From NCBI GenBank assembly GCA_041741455.1, contig JBGSJZ010000152.1, positions 104,030 through 168,029 of the forward strand: a stretch of DNA of 64,000 bases, read 5' to 3'. Origin of the DNA: CALESS01 sp041741455. Its GTDB lineage: Bacteria > Chloroflexota > Anaerolineae > Anaerolineales > Anaerolineaceae. Positions 16,745-26,669 of the stretch are shown in pieces. How positions within the stretch are numbered: the first letter of the stretch is position 1; the number at the start of each line of letters is the position of its first letter. The notes beneath the pieces are model-generated. The model did no database searches. It was not told the origin of the DNA and saw nothing but the letters and a program-made list of their open reading frames with translations. Position numbers and translations under genes: made by a program.

Positions 16745-18016
16745 CTATGTTTGAATATTTTCCAAGTATTGTTTCAAGTCATCATCCTTACGGATTAGGA
16801 TAACAGTTAAAAAATATTCGTTGAACTGTTGAAGCAGCTCGGTTTTGTTGATTTCACTCCCAAAGGTTTCGCAATCCATCAGAACCATAATTGGGCGGAT
16901 GTTTTTCCGAATCAATTTTTCGACAGATACAACCAAAGAATTGGATTGAGTGGTACTGATGATAATTACCGTGCTACCTCTGGTTATGTGCTGAATTTGG
17001 ATATCTACCAAGCCATGTAAAGGCAATTGACCATCTGAAACCATAAAAGCCAGTGTCTCCAGGATTTTTCCAAGCTGCCGCTCACCCTTCTCTGCTGGTA
17101 AGGTGGTGGTTATTTGGCCTGCGCAGGCTAGACCAACAGATTCACCCCGTTTAATAAAATAATTGGCGATGGATGCAGCTGCACTTACCGAGTATTCAAA
17201 AGTATCCGGAGGTAACTTTACCTGAATCTTGTGTCCGAGGATCCACAACCGATCAACACGTCTCGGTTGTGGCGGTAAATTGATCTTTGCCTGTACAGAT
17301 TTTTCTGCATCTAGAAAAATCCATACATCTGCCTGGGGATCTTGGTCAAATTCCTTTACCATGAATTTATCTTTACGCGCTGTAATGGGCCAATGGATCC
17401 GGCTAAGAGAATCACCCGGGGCATACTCCCGAACGCCAGCAGCATGTGGGGTAACTTCCTGCGTTGTTCTCCACAACACTTTTCCGCCTGATAAATAACC
17501 CGGAGGAAAGGGAAAATGTCTTAGTTGGACCATATAAGGTAGAACCAAAAGTGTCTGCGAAGCAGGAACCTCTATCCGCCTTCCAAACAAACCCATCGGA
17601 TCACCCGAGGAAATATAAGAGGGACCTAAATGAAACAAGCCTCTACGGGTTAGAAGTGTATAGGAGGAAAAACTACGAGTATCCCTGCCACGCAATTGTG
17701 ACATAACTCGAGAACCATTGGATTGCGGTAAATCACTTTTATCATCAACTTGTATCCAAATTTTTACTATGCGGGATTGATTGATAAGCTCATATCTTTC
17801 TTCCAATACTTGCCCCAATTGTTGCTTAATTCCACGCACTGTTCGCCTGAGTTTTACACCGCTTATCGAGAAATAAGTCCATATCCCCCCCATGACAATC
17901 ATCAAAATTCCTAGATAAAACAAGCGCATGAGTGTTTGAGTACGCAACAAGAAGCTGCCAATCAGGGCAGCTATTGAAACAACCACGATTCCATAGAATC
18001 CAGGCTTGAGGAACAA
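16745..18016 (-). CDS. DUF58 domain protein
   Basis: A 423-residue protein with two N-terminal membrane helices (~8-25 and 31-50). The DUF58 core includes REYAPGDSLSRIHWPITARK (around residues 197-216), followed by a von Willebrand A-like region (VWIFLDAEKS). The start is TTG with AAGGGAAG upstream, two bases after the MoxR stop. MoxR-DUF58 pairs are very common and are thought to act in chaperone-like assembly of membrane or metal proteins. The transglutaminase-like partner often found with them is absent here. Confidence 0.88.
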   Translation of the reverse strand: MFLKPGFYGIVVVSIAALIGSFLLRTQTLMRLFYLGILMIVMGGIWTYFSISGVKLRRTVRGIKQQLGQVLEERYELINQSRIVKIWIQVDDKSDLPQSNGSRVMSQLRGRDTRSFSSYTLLTRRGLFHLGPSYISSGDPMGLFGRRIEVPASQTLLVLPYMVQLRHFPFPPGYLSGGKVLWRTTQEVTPHAAGVREYAPGDSLSRIHWPITARKDKFMVKEFDQDPQADVWIFLDAEKSVQAKINLPPQPRRVDRLWILGHKIQVKLPPDTFEYSVSAAASIANYFIKRGESVGLACAGQITTTLPAEKGERQLGKILETLAFMVSDGQLPLHGLVDIQIQHITRGSTVIIISTTQSNSLVVSVEKLIRKNIRPIMVLMDCETFGSEINKTELLQQFNEYFLTVILIRKDDDLKQYLENIQT

Positions 18017-18018
18017 GG

Positions 18019-18978
18019 TTACTTCCCTTTTGAAGAAAAATCACCACCTGGAATAGGCGTATTAGAAATCAACTCATCGATAATTGTCGCTGATGAAATA
18101 TCTTTCATACGAGTAGCCGGATTCACCACCACCCGGTGAGCCAAGACTGGGATAGCAATGGATTTGATATCATCCGGGAGAACGAAATCTCTGCCTGCCA
18201 TGGCAGCTATGGCTTGGGCAGCCCGGAACAACCCAAGGCTTCCTCTTGGGCTGGCACCAAGGTACACATCTGGATGGGTTCGCGTGGACCTGGTTAAATC
18301 CACAATATATCTTTTTATGGAAGGAGCGATGTAAATCCGTTTGATGGCTTCCTGGTATTGTCGCAACTCTTCTTCGGCCGTTACTGCATTCAAGGTTTCT
18401 ATTGGATGCCTGAGTTGTTGCAGTTCAAGAATCCGGATTTCATCTTGCAGGGAAGGATAACCAAGATGAATTCTCAACAAGAATCGGTCCAATTGAGCTT
18501 CAGGTAGAGGAAATGTTCCTTCATATTCAATGGGATTTTCAGTCGCTAGAACCAGAAATGGATTCGGTAGGGGATGAGTGACCCCGTCCACTGTAATTTG
18601 CCTTTCCTCCATAGCTTCAAGCAAGGCTGATTGGGTTTTGGGAGTTGCCCGGTTGATCTCATCCGCCAGTACGATTTGAGACATAATTGGCCCTGGACGA
18701 AATTCAAAACCCCGGGTAGCTTGGTTAAATATTGAAACACCCGTCACATCACTGGGCAGCATATCCGGCGTGAATTGCAAACGATTGAACGAACAATCCA
18801 GAGATTTTGCCAGGCTGCGGGCTAGCATTGTTTTCCCAACTCCTGGCACATCTTCAATCAACAAATGACCCTGACATAACAACCCAATTAAGACTTGATG
18901 GATTGTCTGACTTTTTCCGACAATGACTTTTTCTAGATTTTTTAATAGTTTTTCAGAAAATAATTGGACTTCGTTCAT
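18019..18978 (-). CDS. MoxR family AAA+ ATPase
   Basis: A 319-residue AAA+ protein. Walker A DVPGVGKT lies at residues 43-50, Walker B with the MoxR hallmark is IVLADEINRATPKTQSALLE (around residues 106-125), and sensor 1 lies near LATENPIEYEGTFPLPEAQLDRF. It is expected to remodel a client together with the adjacent DUF58 protein. An AAGGAG ribosome site precedes the ATG. It starts four bases after the last YfhO-like gene and is probably the fifth gene of the long minus-strand operon beginning at 26559. Confidence 0.93.
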   Translation of the reverse strand: MNEVQLFSEKLLKNLEKVIVGKSQTIHQVLIGLLCQGHLLIEDVPGVGKTMLARSLAKSLDCSFNRLQFTPDMLPSDVTGVSIFNQATRGFEFRPGPIMSQIVLADEINRATPKTQSALLEAMEERQITVDGVTHPLPNPFLVLATENPIEYEGTFPLPEAQLDRFLLRIHLGYPSLQDEIRILELQQLRHPIETLNAVTAEEELRQYQEAIKRIYIAPSIKRYIVDLTRSTRTHPDVYLGASPRGSLGLFRAAQAIAAMAGRDFVLPDDIKSIAIPVLAHRVVVNPATRMKDISSATIIDELISNTPIPGGDFSSKGK

Positions 18979-18981
18979 GAT

Positions 18982-21333
18982 CTATCTTTGCTCCTTTGAA
19001 TCTCTTTTCACTAGACCAGGCCAAGCATGCCATATCAGCAGTAGAATTATACTGAAACCACTCAAGATTGTGCCAATTATAAACATCTTCGGTTCATAAC
19101 GCCATTCGACCGAATGTGAGCCTTTTGGAACATGAACAGCCTGAAACAAGTAATCTGCCCGGAAATTTTCTTGTTTATTCCCATCGACATACACATTCCA
19201 TCCAGGATACCATGTACTCGCCAGAAAAATCCATCCCTCAAATTCTGTTTGGATTTTTATGGATACATGATTTGAAGCCTCAGTGTAAACCATTTCTGGT
19301 ATTGAATAATTGCACTTACGGATATTATCCTTTGGTTTTCCTTCCAACACCACCCAATTTTCTCGACCATCTTGAGCCAACAGGCTTTTCATTTTTTCAA
19401 GAACATTTTCTGGTGTCAAAGCCCAATCCACACAAGGCTTCCACTGTACTTTCATCATTGGGTCTAATTTCTCAAACGAAACCCCAGCAACATTATTGGT
19501 TACGCGTTTTTCCAACCAACCAATATTGATTTGTTCCATTTGATTTTTTTGTTCAATTTCTGGAAGGCTCTCTACCCATCTGATAAATATTGAATATCGC
19601 TCGGGTGTTAGCGGATCAAAATTGTTCGCAGTCGAGACATTATTCATCAAATTTAAATTAGGTAAAAATGAAGCAAAATAATTCGATAAATCCTCAATCG
19701 GACGTAGATCACTGAATCGCAGGAACCTCTTAAACTTTAATAAGTACTCATCACTCGTTGAGAGATAGATTCGACTATCCGAAAAATTAATTTTTTCCAC
19801 AGAAGGGGTAGTTGGCGAAATTAAATAGTTTGAAATCCTTGTTGTAGGATTCAACCCCCAGTTCGCAATACTTAAATCTACAATGATGACACCGGCAATC
19901 ACCCAACGCCATACCAGCTCAAATTGAGTGCCAATTTTTGGCGCTCTTAAACTCAAGATTCCCATAATCAGGCCGATAATTCCTGCAACAAAAAACGCTT
20001 GTGAAAATGTTGTTTGAATATCAGGCATGAAAACCCTGGCTGCAATCGCTCCAATCACCACTGCTGACGCTACAACCATCGCCAGACGCCATCTTTTCCT
20101 CTTTCGCCCGGTTATATTTCTCCAATTCTCCGATTGCACTCCGGCCAACAGGCTGAATGCAAAAACGGTTACTACCATCCAGCGGGTAGGCGCTTGAAAC
20201 ATGTTAAAAGTAGGGATATTGTTATATAACCACGGGAAGATCGGGGTATTATCACCAAGAGCCAGGCAGAAAGCCAAAATTACAGAAGCTAATAAATACC
20301 ATTTTAGGATCCTGAAAGAATCCGTCTTAACTTCTTTATTTTTCCTGAACAGAGTAAACAAAGTCATTATTGCAAGAATAATCGGAATCAGACCTATGTA
20401 AACAGCATCCTCCCAGTAAGCCGCATATCCCCAATAGGTGCCGGTTCCAGGGCTGCCAAATAAATTCGGGGTAACAAATGTCAAGATTCTCCAGGGCCAA
20501 AAAGAATACACCATTGCCTGCTCAAAAGCATAAGCATCAGCCCTTTGTGAATTCATCAAGTATTCTGCAGTTGGAATTAATTGAATGGCCGAGATTGCAA
20601 CAGCCATTACCCCTCCTGCTGCCAGCCTGGCCAGACTGATACCACCTTTGCGTAAATCTTTTCCACGCAGACATCCAATCAAAACCCAGGAGCCCACCAG
20701 CAAAATGCTATACCAGGTCAATTGGGCATGGCCAGCAAGTAATTGCAGGCTCAGGCATATCACAAAAAAAGTCGGCACAAACCGCTTTGCTGACACATTC
20801 CCTTCGACAGGATTGGCAATATTGGAAGAGGCCAAAATTACCCACGGAATCCAGCTTCCGGCCCAGATCATTGAGAAAAAGCTGCCTCGGGCTAACCAGT
20901 AACCGCTCAGCGAAAATGCTAACCCCGCAATCACCTGCCCCGTTTCGCTCACCCCCAATCGCTTCGTCAGCCGAACCATCCCGATTCCAGCCCAGATGAT
21001 ATGTGCAACAAGCAATATTCCAAACGCCCAAATTAGGCCTCCAGTTCCCCCAATCCATCCGAAAACAAAAGTCAACCAACTCGGAGGGTAGAATAAAGCC
21101 ATTTGGTAATTTGCCAGGAAAGGAGCCCCCATACCATTTAGGTTATTCCATAATGGGATTACTCCTTGATTGATTTGTTCAAACGCCAGGTTCCGCCATG
21201 GGATGAATTGTAGGCTGGCCGTACCCCAATAAAGCGCTCTACCCGGGATTAATGCAGGAAAAACAGAGAGAATTCCTCCAAGGATGATTGGGGTATAGAC
21301 TGAACGAAGAAGACGGCGAAATAATCTTTTCAT
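18982..21333 (-). CDS. YfhO-like polytopic membrane protein (copy 1)
   Basis: A 783-residue protein with an N-terminal helix (~12-30) and a loop with PWRNLAFEQINQGVIPLWNN typical of YfhO/GT-C-type proteins. About 12 further helices follow, then a C-terminal extracytoplasmic domain ending in WYPGWNVYVDG and a last helix (~755-775). Bacillus YfhO acts in glycosylation of lipoteichoic acid. A GT-C-fold membrane glycosyltransferase role is inferred here. The start overlaps the upstream gene by four bases (ATGA). It shares the C-terminal YPGW module with the copy at 22946-25054. Confidence 0.8.
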   Translation of the reverse strand: MKRLFRRLLRSVYTPIILGGILSVFPALIPGRALYWGTASLQFIPWRNLAFEQINQGVIPLWNNLNGMGAPFLANYQMALFYPPSWLTFVFGWIGGTGGLIWAFGILLVAHIIWAGIGMVRLTKRLGVSETGQVIAGLAFSLSGYWLARGSFFSMIWAGSWIPWVILASSNIANPVEGNVSAKRFVPTFFVICLSLQLLAGHAQLTWYSILLVGSWVLIGCLRGKDLRKGGISLARLAAGGVMAVAISAIQLIPTAEYLMNSQRADAYAFEQAMVYSFWPWRILTFVTPNLFGSPGTGTYWGYAAYWEDAVYIGLIPIILAIMTLFTLFRKNKEVKTDSFRILKWYLLASVILAFCLALGDNTPIFPWLYNNIPTFNMFQAPTRWMVVTVFAFSLLAGVQSENWRNITGRKRKRWRLAMVVASAVVIGAIAARVFMPDIQTTFSQAFFVAGIIGLIMGILSLRAPKIGTQFELVWRWVIAGVIIVDLSIANWGLNPTTRISNYLISPTTPSVEKINFSDSRIYLSTSDEYLLKFKRFLRFSDLRPIEDLSNYFASFLPNLNLMNNVSTANNFDPLTPERYSIFIRWVESLPEIEQKNQMEQINIGWLEKRVTNNVAGVSFEKLDPMMKVQWKPCVDWALTPENVLEKMKSLLAQDGRENWVVLEGKPKDNIRKCNYSIPEMVYTEASNHVSIKIQTEFEGWIFLASTWYPGWNVYVDGNKQENFRADYLFQAVHVPKGSHSVEWRYEPKMFIIGTILSGFSIILLLIWHAWPGLVKRDSKEQR

Positions 21334-22949
21334 TGTTCAGTATCTAATTTATCCACCTTGATAACCCAGATATCTTTTTGCTGGAAAATAACTCCTCCGT
21401 ACGTTTCCCAGGACTTGGAGACCATCTCATTTTCCAGGATGAGATAATCTACTCCAGAACTTTGCAAGAATTCCAATTGGATTGAACCTATATCAGTTGC
21501 ATACAGAATATCATCGACTCTCATTTGCATCTCTTTCAGATTTACACTCTCGGGACCATGCCCAATCAATACGCTTCCATAAAGCCAGGCAGGTAAGTCA
21601 TTGGATATACCATAATTCGCTAAAACAACTGGTTTTCCTGGCTGATCCCAGTCCTTTTCAATCGATGCAAATGCTTGAATCTTTTCCATGGTCGTAAAAA
21701 CTGGTTCGGAAGCGGTTTTGGCTGAGAATATACCACCAAAAACTAGGAAGACGCTTGTTAATATTCCCAATGCACCGAAAACTTGGAAGCCTATGCGCCA
21801 TCTCTTCTCCATTTCACCTAAACCAATCAATGCTATCCCTGTCAATACCAACCAGATTCCATCTGGCAGTCTTCGCTGAAGATTTATCGGGAAATAGGCT
21901 AAGAGTGGAAAGAGTAAAACAAACCCCATCGCTAAATAACCTTCCGTAAATTTTCTCTTGTAAATGCTGATCATTCCGAAGCCTATCGGGATAATTAATA
22001 AGCTAAAACCAATCATGTAATCGATGATACTAGGGGACCGTATAATATTTTGTTCTGCCCAACTTTTCAGGAACGAATTGCTTGTTAATAATAAAACATT
22101 GTATATCACCCAGAACCCTGAAATAGCACAAGCGAATAACGCTTGAATGAATCCATCTCGTATTTCCTTTGATATCCATGGTTGGATCAAGTTTTGATTT
22201 TGGATAATCTTAACAAAATATTGGACAAACCAGGCTCCGCCCAGTCCAGCCCAGGCGGTCAATACACTTAAAGGCTGAAAAAAGCCCATAATCAGCCAAA
22301 TAATTCCAATCAGTACACCGTTTTTCCAGGGGGTGGATGATCCAAGCTTTCTGATAAAAATAACCCATCCCCAAACCAGCAAAGCCCGGCTCACAGCCAG
22401 GTGCGGCAAGCCAAACAAAGACAGGAATCCGAAGGTCTCAGGCGAATATAAATCGATTGGTAGTCCGTTATACCCGGTTCCCTTCAAACCAAACAATGAT
22501 AACCATCCCAACCCACCTCCAATTGTGCTGATCACCACCCCCCACCGAACAATTTTTTGGTTTTTGGAAAATATTTTCAAAAAATCATGGGATGACAGGC
22601 AATAAAGTAAAATCCCGATCAAACGAAATCCTTGGAACAATGCTAAAAGCTGCTCATGCTGGCCAGGTTCTGATGACAGCTTACCTAACAACAGGTAGGG
22701 TAAAAAAGATAGGACGCCGGTTTGCGGTATGGAAGTATAGGGTGTCCTGAATAACCATTCACCGTTTGCTCCCATCAACATTTTTGCAATATAAGAGTTA
22801 CCATCTTCCACCCCAAACACAAAACCTGAGAACCGCCAGCCATTCCCCTGGACCGCATATCCCAACAAATATGGGATCAGGGTAACGCCGAAAACACACA
22901 AACTCCAGAAAACAATCCAGACACGATCTTTAAAATATTGCCTAATCAT
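21330..22949 (-). CDS. Polytopic membrane protein, GT-C-like (paralogue 1)
   Basis: A 539-residue membrane protein with about ten helices. Near the N-terminus it has FSGFVFGVEDGNSYIAKMLM and GEWLFRTPYTS. The same pattern (DGNSY-AKM, then G-WLF--P-T) occurs in the protein at 25051-26559, so the two are paralogues. Both have a soluble C-terminal tail (SGVDYLILENE here; NQVDYIYIGQNE there). The topology suggests a GT-C-type glycosyltransferase, but no catalytic residues can be assigned with certainty. It overlaps both neighbours by four bases. Confidence 0.75.
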   Translation of the reverse strand: MIRQYFKDRVWIVFWSLCVFGVTLIPYLLGYAVQGNGWRFSGFVFGVEDGNSYIAKMLMGANGEWLFRTPYTSIPQTGVLSFLPYLLLGKLSSEPGQHEQLLALFQGFRLIGILLYCLSSHDFLKIFSKNQKIVRWGVVISTIGGGLGWLSLFGLKGTGYNGLPIDLYSPETFGFLSLFGLPHLAVSRALLVWGWVIFIRKLGSSTPWKNGVLIGIIWLIMGFFQPLSVLTAWAGLGGAWFVQYFVKIIQNQNLIQPWISKEIRDGFIQALFACAISGFWVIYNVLLLTSNSFLKSWAEQNIIRSPSIIDYMIGFSLLIIPIGFGMISIYKRKFTEGYLAMGFVLLFPLLAYFPINLQRRLPDGIWLVLTGIALIGLGEMEKRWRIGFQVFGALGILTSVFLVFGGIFSAKTASEPVFTTMEKIQAFASIEKDWDQPGKPVVLANYGISNDLPAWLYGSVLIGHGPESVNLKEMQMRVDDILYATDIGSIQLEFLQSSGVDYLILENEMVSKSWETYGGVIFQQKDIWVIKVDKLDTEQ

Positions 22950-25054
22950 GTTTTTTTCACTTTAATTGCAAAAAATATCAACAAGATTCCAATAAATTGC
23001 ACAGCCAATCCTATGGTTAGCCAATTCGGCCAGTATGTGAAGACTATTTCATGCCGTCCCTCACCTATCTCCACTGAGCGTAACAGACCTGCTAACTCAA
23101 CAATTTCTTTGTCCTTTCCATCAACTTTAGCGGTCCAGCCCGGATAAACTACTTCTGCCAATACCAAAAAGCCATTTCCCTCGGCTTCCACTGTAATTTT
23201 ATTCGGGGAATAATATGTAATATTTCCTTCACTAATTACCTGATCAATTTTTTCTGAAGACTTTTGCACCCAGGCGCGTGGAAGAGTTAGTTGATTTCGG
23301 TATATAAATTGGTTGTCGAACTCCCTCACAAGTTCCCAATCTTCTGACTTTTCGAATTCTTCTCCAGTCACGATGAGGCCAACGTTCATCCACCCCATTT
23401 TTTCAGCATTTGGAATGATACCTTGGTTCGATTCGCTGATTGGTTCTGAAGTCAATGGTGGAATGGTTACAGAGTATTCGGTAAGCGGAATATTTGATGC
23501 GCCTTCCATATATCCAATAAAACCTATAAGCTGCATCGGATCAATCCCACTGATCATCTGTAGGTTGGATCGCTCGGCTGCCAATTGCGAAATTTGGTAG
23601 GAAGGACTATATACTCTTGTCTCAGGTTCCAACTCAGCAACAATATTGGCTATACGCATTCCATCTCGATCCACTTGGTTGCTTTCCACCCAGCGTAATT
23701 GGGAGTAGCCAACAACTCCCAGGTCAAGTGTAATCAAGATTGTTAAAACAGCCAATTCTAAACGGCGAGGCAAAGGAAGATATCGATCCAGGAACATAAA
23801 TGCCAATGAAAGAATACTGAATGTAGCTCCCCAGGCTATCTCCAAAGATAACGTTCCCGTCCCAAACCATACGGCTACCGCCAACAAAGTCGTAAGGGAG
23901 CCAACTGCGGCAGCAGCCAACCACGAAGCTGGTTTCAGGACACCATTTTCATCCGTTTCTTCGAGAATCAAATCAAGTCCTATTCCCAGAACCACGACTG
24001 CAGAAAAGGAAAATAGAAATAGGAACCTGCTCGACACTCTCAATAAATTTAACAGGGGAATGGTTCCCAGTCCTCCTCCGCTTAGCGCCAAAGCGAGGCT
24101 CAGCCCCAATAGCACGAGCCAGAATCCTGCTCGTTTCCGCTTCACTTTTGCAAAAAGCAGCATGGTGATTAACAACAAACTCAATGCGCCTGGATAAAAC
24201 ACCCACTCAGCATACCCGCCAAAATCTGGATATAGCATTCCTAGTAAATTGTCCAACGGCAATCCGAATCGGTTTCGGTCTGAATTCGTCATCAAGACCC
24301 GAGTAGAGCGCACTGTGAATTCTACAAAGCCCAATAGAAATGGAGCTGTTAACATGCAGGTTACTAGTATGACGCCTAAGGTTTTCACCCCCCATTGTAG
24401 CAATCTCCTCACCCATTTTTCTTGACTAAGCAAACCCCACACTCGGTAACTAATCCAAGCCAGGCCGGCATAAGCAACCCATCGCACATCTGCCAGGAGA
24501 ATGAGAGAGACGGGAATGGCGGTGATCCCGACCCATCGCCAATTATTCTCCCGGGTGGAATAGGCTTCGCACAAAAATAGCCAGGGAGTGAGACTATACG
24601 CAAACGACAAGGTAACGTGGCCTGCCCCCCAGTGAGCCATTAGTTTTGGCGTCAATTCAAATGCCAAGCCAGCCAGGATAGCTGGCATCGTCCCGATATC
24701 CTCTTTTCGTAAGAATAAATACATCCCTACACCCGCCATCACCATATGGATCGCAAACGACAGGTTAAATCCGTAAGGCGAGGGTAGGATGATTCCCAAC
24801 CACCCGAATGGATACCACAACCCTGACAATGGATGTGAAGAAAATGGAGTTCCGCCAAATAACCCCGGATACCATAATGGTATCTGCCCATATTGACGTA
24901 AGCTCGCTTGGATAAATTCTGCATATGGCAGATGGCTGATTGTTAAATCGGAATAGATGGAGGTTTGTGAATATGCATAATTACCCATCTGGACAAGGAT
25001 TAATCCAGCCGGAAGGATAAAGATAAAAATCACCAGCAGTCGTTTAACTTTCAA
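22946..25054 (-). CDS. YfhO-like polytopic membrane protein (copy 2)
   Basis: A 702-residue membrane protein. It has an N-terminal helix (~8-25) and an extracytoplasmic loop with YSDLTISHLPYAEFIQ and GQIPLWYPGLFGGTPF. Many helices follow, then a C-terminal domain containing VVYPGWTAKVDGKDK and a final helix (~680-698). It is shorter than copy 1 but has the same order of parts. The start is UUG, overlapping the stop of the upstream gene (TTGA), which implies coupled translation. Membrane glycosyltransfer is inferred from the family. Confidence 0.82.
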   Translation of the reverse strand: MKVKRLLVIFIFILPAGLILVQMGNYAYSQTSIYSDLTISHLPYAEFIQASLRQYGQIPLWYPGLFGGTPFSSHPLSGLWYPFGWLGIILPSPYGFNLSFAIHMVMAGVGMYLFLRKEDIGTMPAILAGLAFELTPKLMAHWGAGHVTLSFAYSLTPWLFLCEAYSTRENNWRWVGITAIPVSLILLADVRWVAYAGLAWISYRVWGLLSQEKWVRRLLQWGVKTLGVILVTCMLTAPFLLGFVEFTVRSTRVLMTNSDRNRFGLPLDNLLGMLYPDFGGYAEWVFYPGALSLLLITMLLFAKVKRKRAGFWLVLLGLSLALALSGGGLGTIPLLNLLRVSSRFLFLFSFSAVVVLGIGLDLILEETDENGVLKPASWLAAAAVGSLTTLLAVAVWFGTGTLSLEIAWGATFSILSLAFMFLDRYLPLPRRLELAVLTILITLDLGVVGYSQLRWVESNQVDRDGMRIANIVAELEPETRVYSPSYQISQLAAERSNLQMISGIDPMQLIGFIGYMEGASNIPLTEYSVTIPPLTSEPISESNQGIIPNAEKMGWMNVGLIVTGEEFEKSEDWELVREFDNQFIYRNQLTLPRAWVQKSSEKIDQVISEGNITYYSPNKITVEAEGNGFLVLAEVVYPGWTAKVDGKDKEIVELAGLLRSVEIGEGRHEIVFTYWPNWLTIGLAVQFIGILLIFFAIKVKKT

Positions 25055-26559
25055 GGCGAGTTGAATTCGAAAATCGTGACTTCTTGAGTAGAGTAAACAA
25101 TACGCCCCAGAGTCGGCTTTTTCCCATCCATCAACTTTTCCTCATTCTGCCCTATGTAGATGTAATCAACCTGGTTCACTCGAGCCCAATATATGCTATT
25201 TTCCGATAATGGATCCTGAAAATAATCTGCAACTTGTTCCAGCTTGTTGATTGCATAGACGGTTTCAAATTCGTGTCCATAGACTACCTTCCGCCCGGTT
25301 CTTCCGGGAATCCTCCCACCAGTTTCTGCACTACATAAAATTACTGCATCTTCTGGCGTGGTTTCCTCGATCCATGCATAAGCTTGAAGATCGGAAGGGT
25401 TTATATAAAGGTCTTCCGACTGCGTTTGCGTTGCATAAAAACCCAGGAAAATAATCATAATATTTGTCGGTATTGAAAGTAGCAAGACCACGGGAATTAG
25501 CCATTTTCTCACTTTCACTTTGAAGGAATAGATGGCTTGAACAGCATACCCAACCAGGGGAACATAAAAACCCAGTAAAAATCTGCGTTGCAAGCTAAAT
25601 GGAACCACTTGGATGATGGTTGCAGCGGCCACCCAAATCAGCATTCCTTTCCATATATCAGGCTCGTCATCCATTTTATTTCTATTAAGCGCAAAGAACA
25701 TTAAGATCAAAGCTGGAGAGAAGGAAATTATCCAATCCCAAATCACTGGTGCTTGTGTAACATTCTGCTGGTTCCATATCTTCAGCAATGGATCATTCAC
25801 AGTAATAAGATATTGGACGCCAACCCAAATCGCACCCGGAATAAGAGCAATGCCTTCCCAAGGCATATGCAGAGTCCAAGTTGATTTGCTTCTCCACAAC
25901 CACTTGACTCCAAAGACCAGACCGACAATCACCATACCAAATGGCAGAATAATACTGAGAAGCAAGCCAAGAAGAGCACTTAGCAGGTACAAACGCCAGT
26001 CTTTAATCTGAGATGGGAGAATAAGGAGCCATAACATCAATCCAAGTCCCAGTGGGAAATGAGGATTAACATACATAGAAAGGAATGGAAAGGCTTCTGC
26101 CACCCATAGGTCGGAAGTCAACACGCCAAATCCAAATAATAACCAACCCATCCCCGAACCAACGGTTGCCAGCACATAAAAAAGATCAGATTTATTTGGA
26201 GCGTCCGGAAACAGGATAGTTGAAAATTTTGCCAAAGTCCAAAGCAAAATTCCTGCAGCACCAACCCTGGAAAGATGAAACATCCAAATCAAATCCAATC
26301 GAAACCATCTGGCGATGTGCCCTAGAAAAAGGTAAAACGTGAAAAGAGGTTTTTCATCTCCAATCTCCACAGTAAATGGCAATGAAAACAACCAGTTTCC
26401 AGTAAATCCCTGGTACATTTTTGCAAGATACGAATTTCCATCCTTGGGGTTTAGTAAAAAACCGCCAAAAATTACCTCGCCATTTGGAGATGTGGCCGCG
26501 AATATATACGGAATAGTAATTAACAGCAAAACAAAAATAGCGACAATAATTTTTTTCAT
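25051..26559 (-). CDS. Polytopic membrane protein, GT-C-like (paralogue 2)
   Basis: The first gene of the minus-strand operon, 502 residues with about ten helices. It contains GGFLLNPKDGNSYLAKMYQG and NWLFSLPFT, which match paralogue 1 at the same position. The C-terminal soluble tail holds VDYIYIGQNEEKL. It starts at an ATG with GGAG upstream and lies divergent from the zinc-ribbon gene at 26670. With its neighbours it forms an alternating B-A-B-A arrangement, best explained by duplication of a two-gene unit. Confidence 0.75.
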   Translation of the reverse strand: MKKIIVAIFVLLLITIPYIFAATSPNGEVIFGGFLLNPKDGNSYLAKMYQGFTGNWLFSLPFTVEIGDEKPLFTFYLFLGHIARWFRLDLIWMFHLSRVGAAGILLWTLAKFSTILFPDAPNKSDLFYVLATVGSGMGWLLFGFGVLTSDLWVAEAFPFLSMYVNPHFPLGLGLMLWLLILPSQIKDWRLYLLSALLGLLLSIILPFGMVIVGLVFGVKWLWRSKSTWTLHMPWEGIALIPGAIWVGVQYLITVNDPLLKIWNQQNVTQAPVIWDWIISFSPALILMFFALNRNKMDDEPDIWKGMLIWVAAATIIQVVPFSLQRRFLLGFYVPLVGYAVQAIYSFKVKVRKWLIPVVLLLSIPTNIMIIFLGFYATQTQSEDLYINPSDLQAYAWIEETTPEDAVILCSAETGGRIPGRTGRKVVYGHEFETVYAINKLEQVADYFQDPLSENSIYWARVNQVDYIYIGQNEEKLMDGKKPTLGRIVYSTQEVTIFEFNSP

Positions 26560-26634
26560 GGAATCTCCGCTATTATTTTAGTATATCTCCAATCATTTGG
26601 TCGTTTAATTACAATCCTGCAAATTGAGATGCTC

Positions 26635-26663
26635 TTGCGCTTCTTCCCATCCGCTTCTATAAT
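26635..26663 (+). promoter_or_regulatory. Promoter of the zinc-ribbon gene, leaderless geometry
   Basis: TTGCGC (26635-26640) and a perfect TATAAT (26658-26663) are 17 bases apart. The ATG at 26670 follows after six bases, so transcription would start at or beside the start codon. No ribosome site is present. Confidence 0.6.
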
Positions 26664-26669
26664 TTCATT

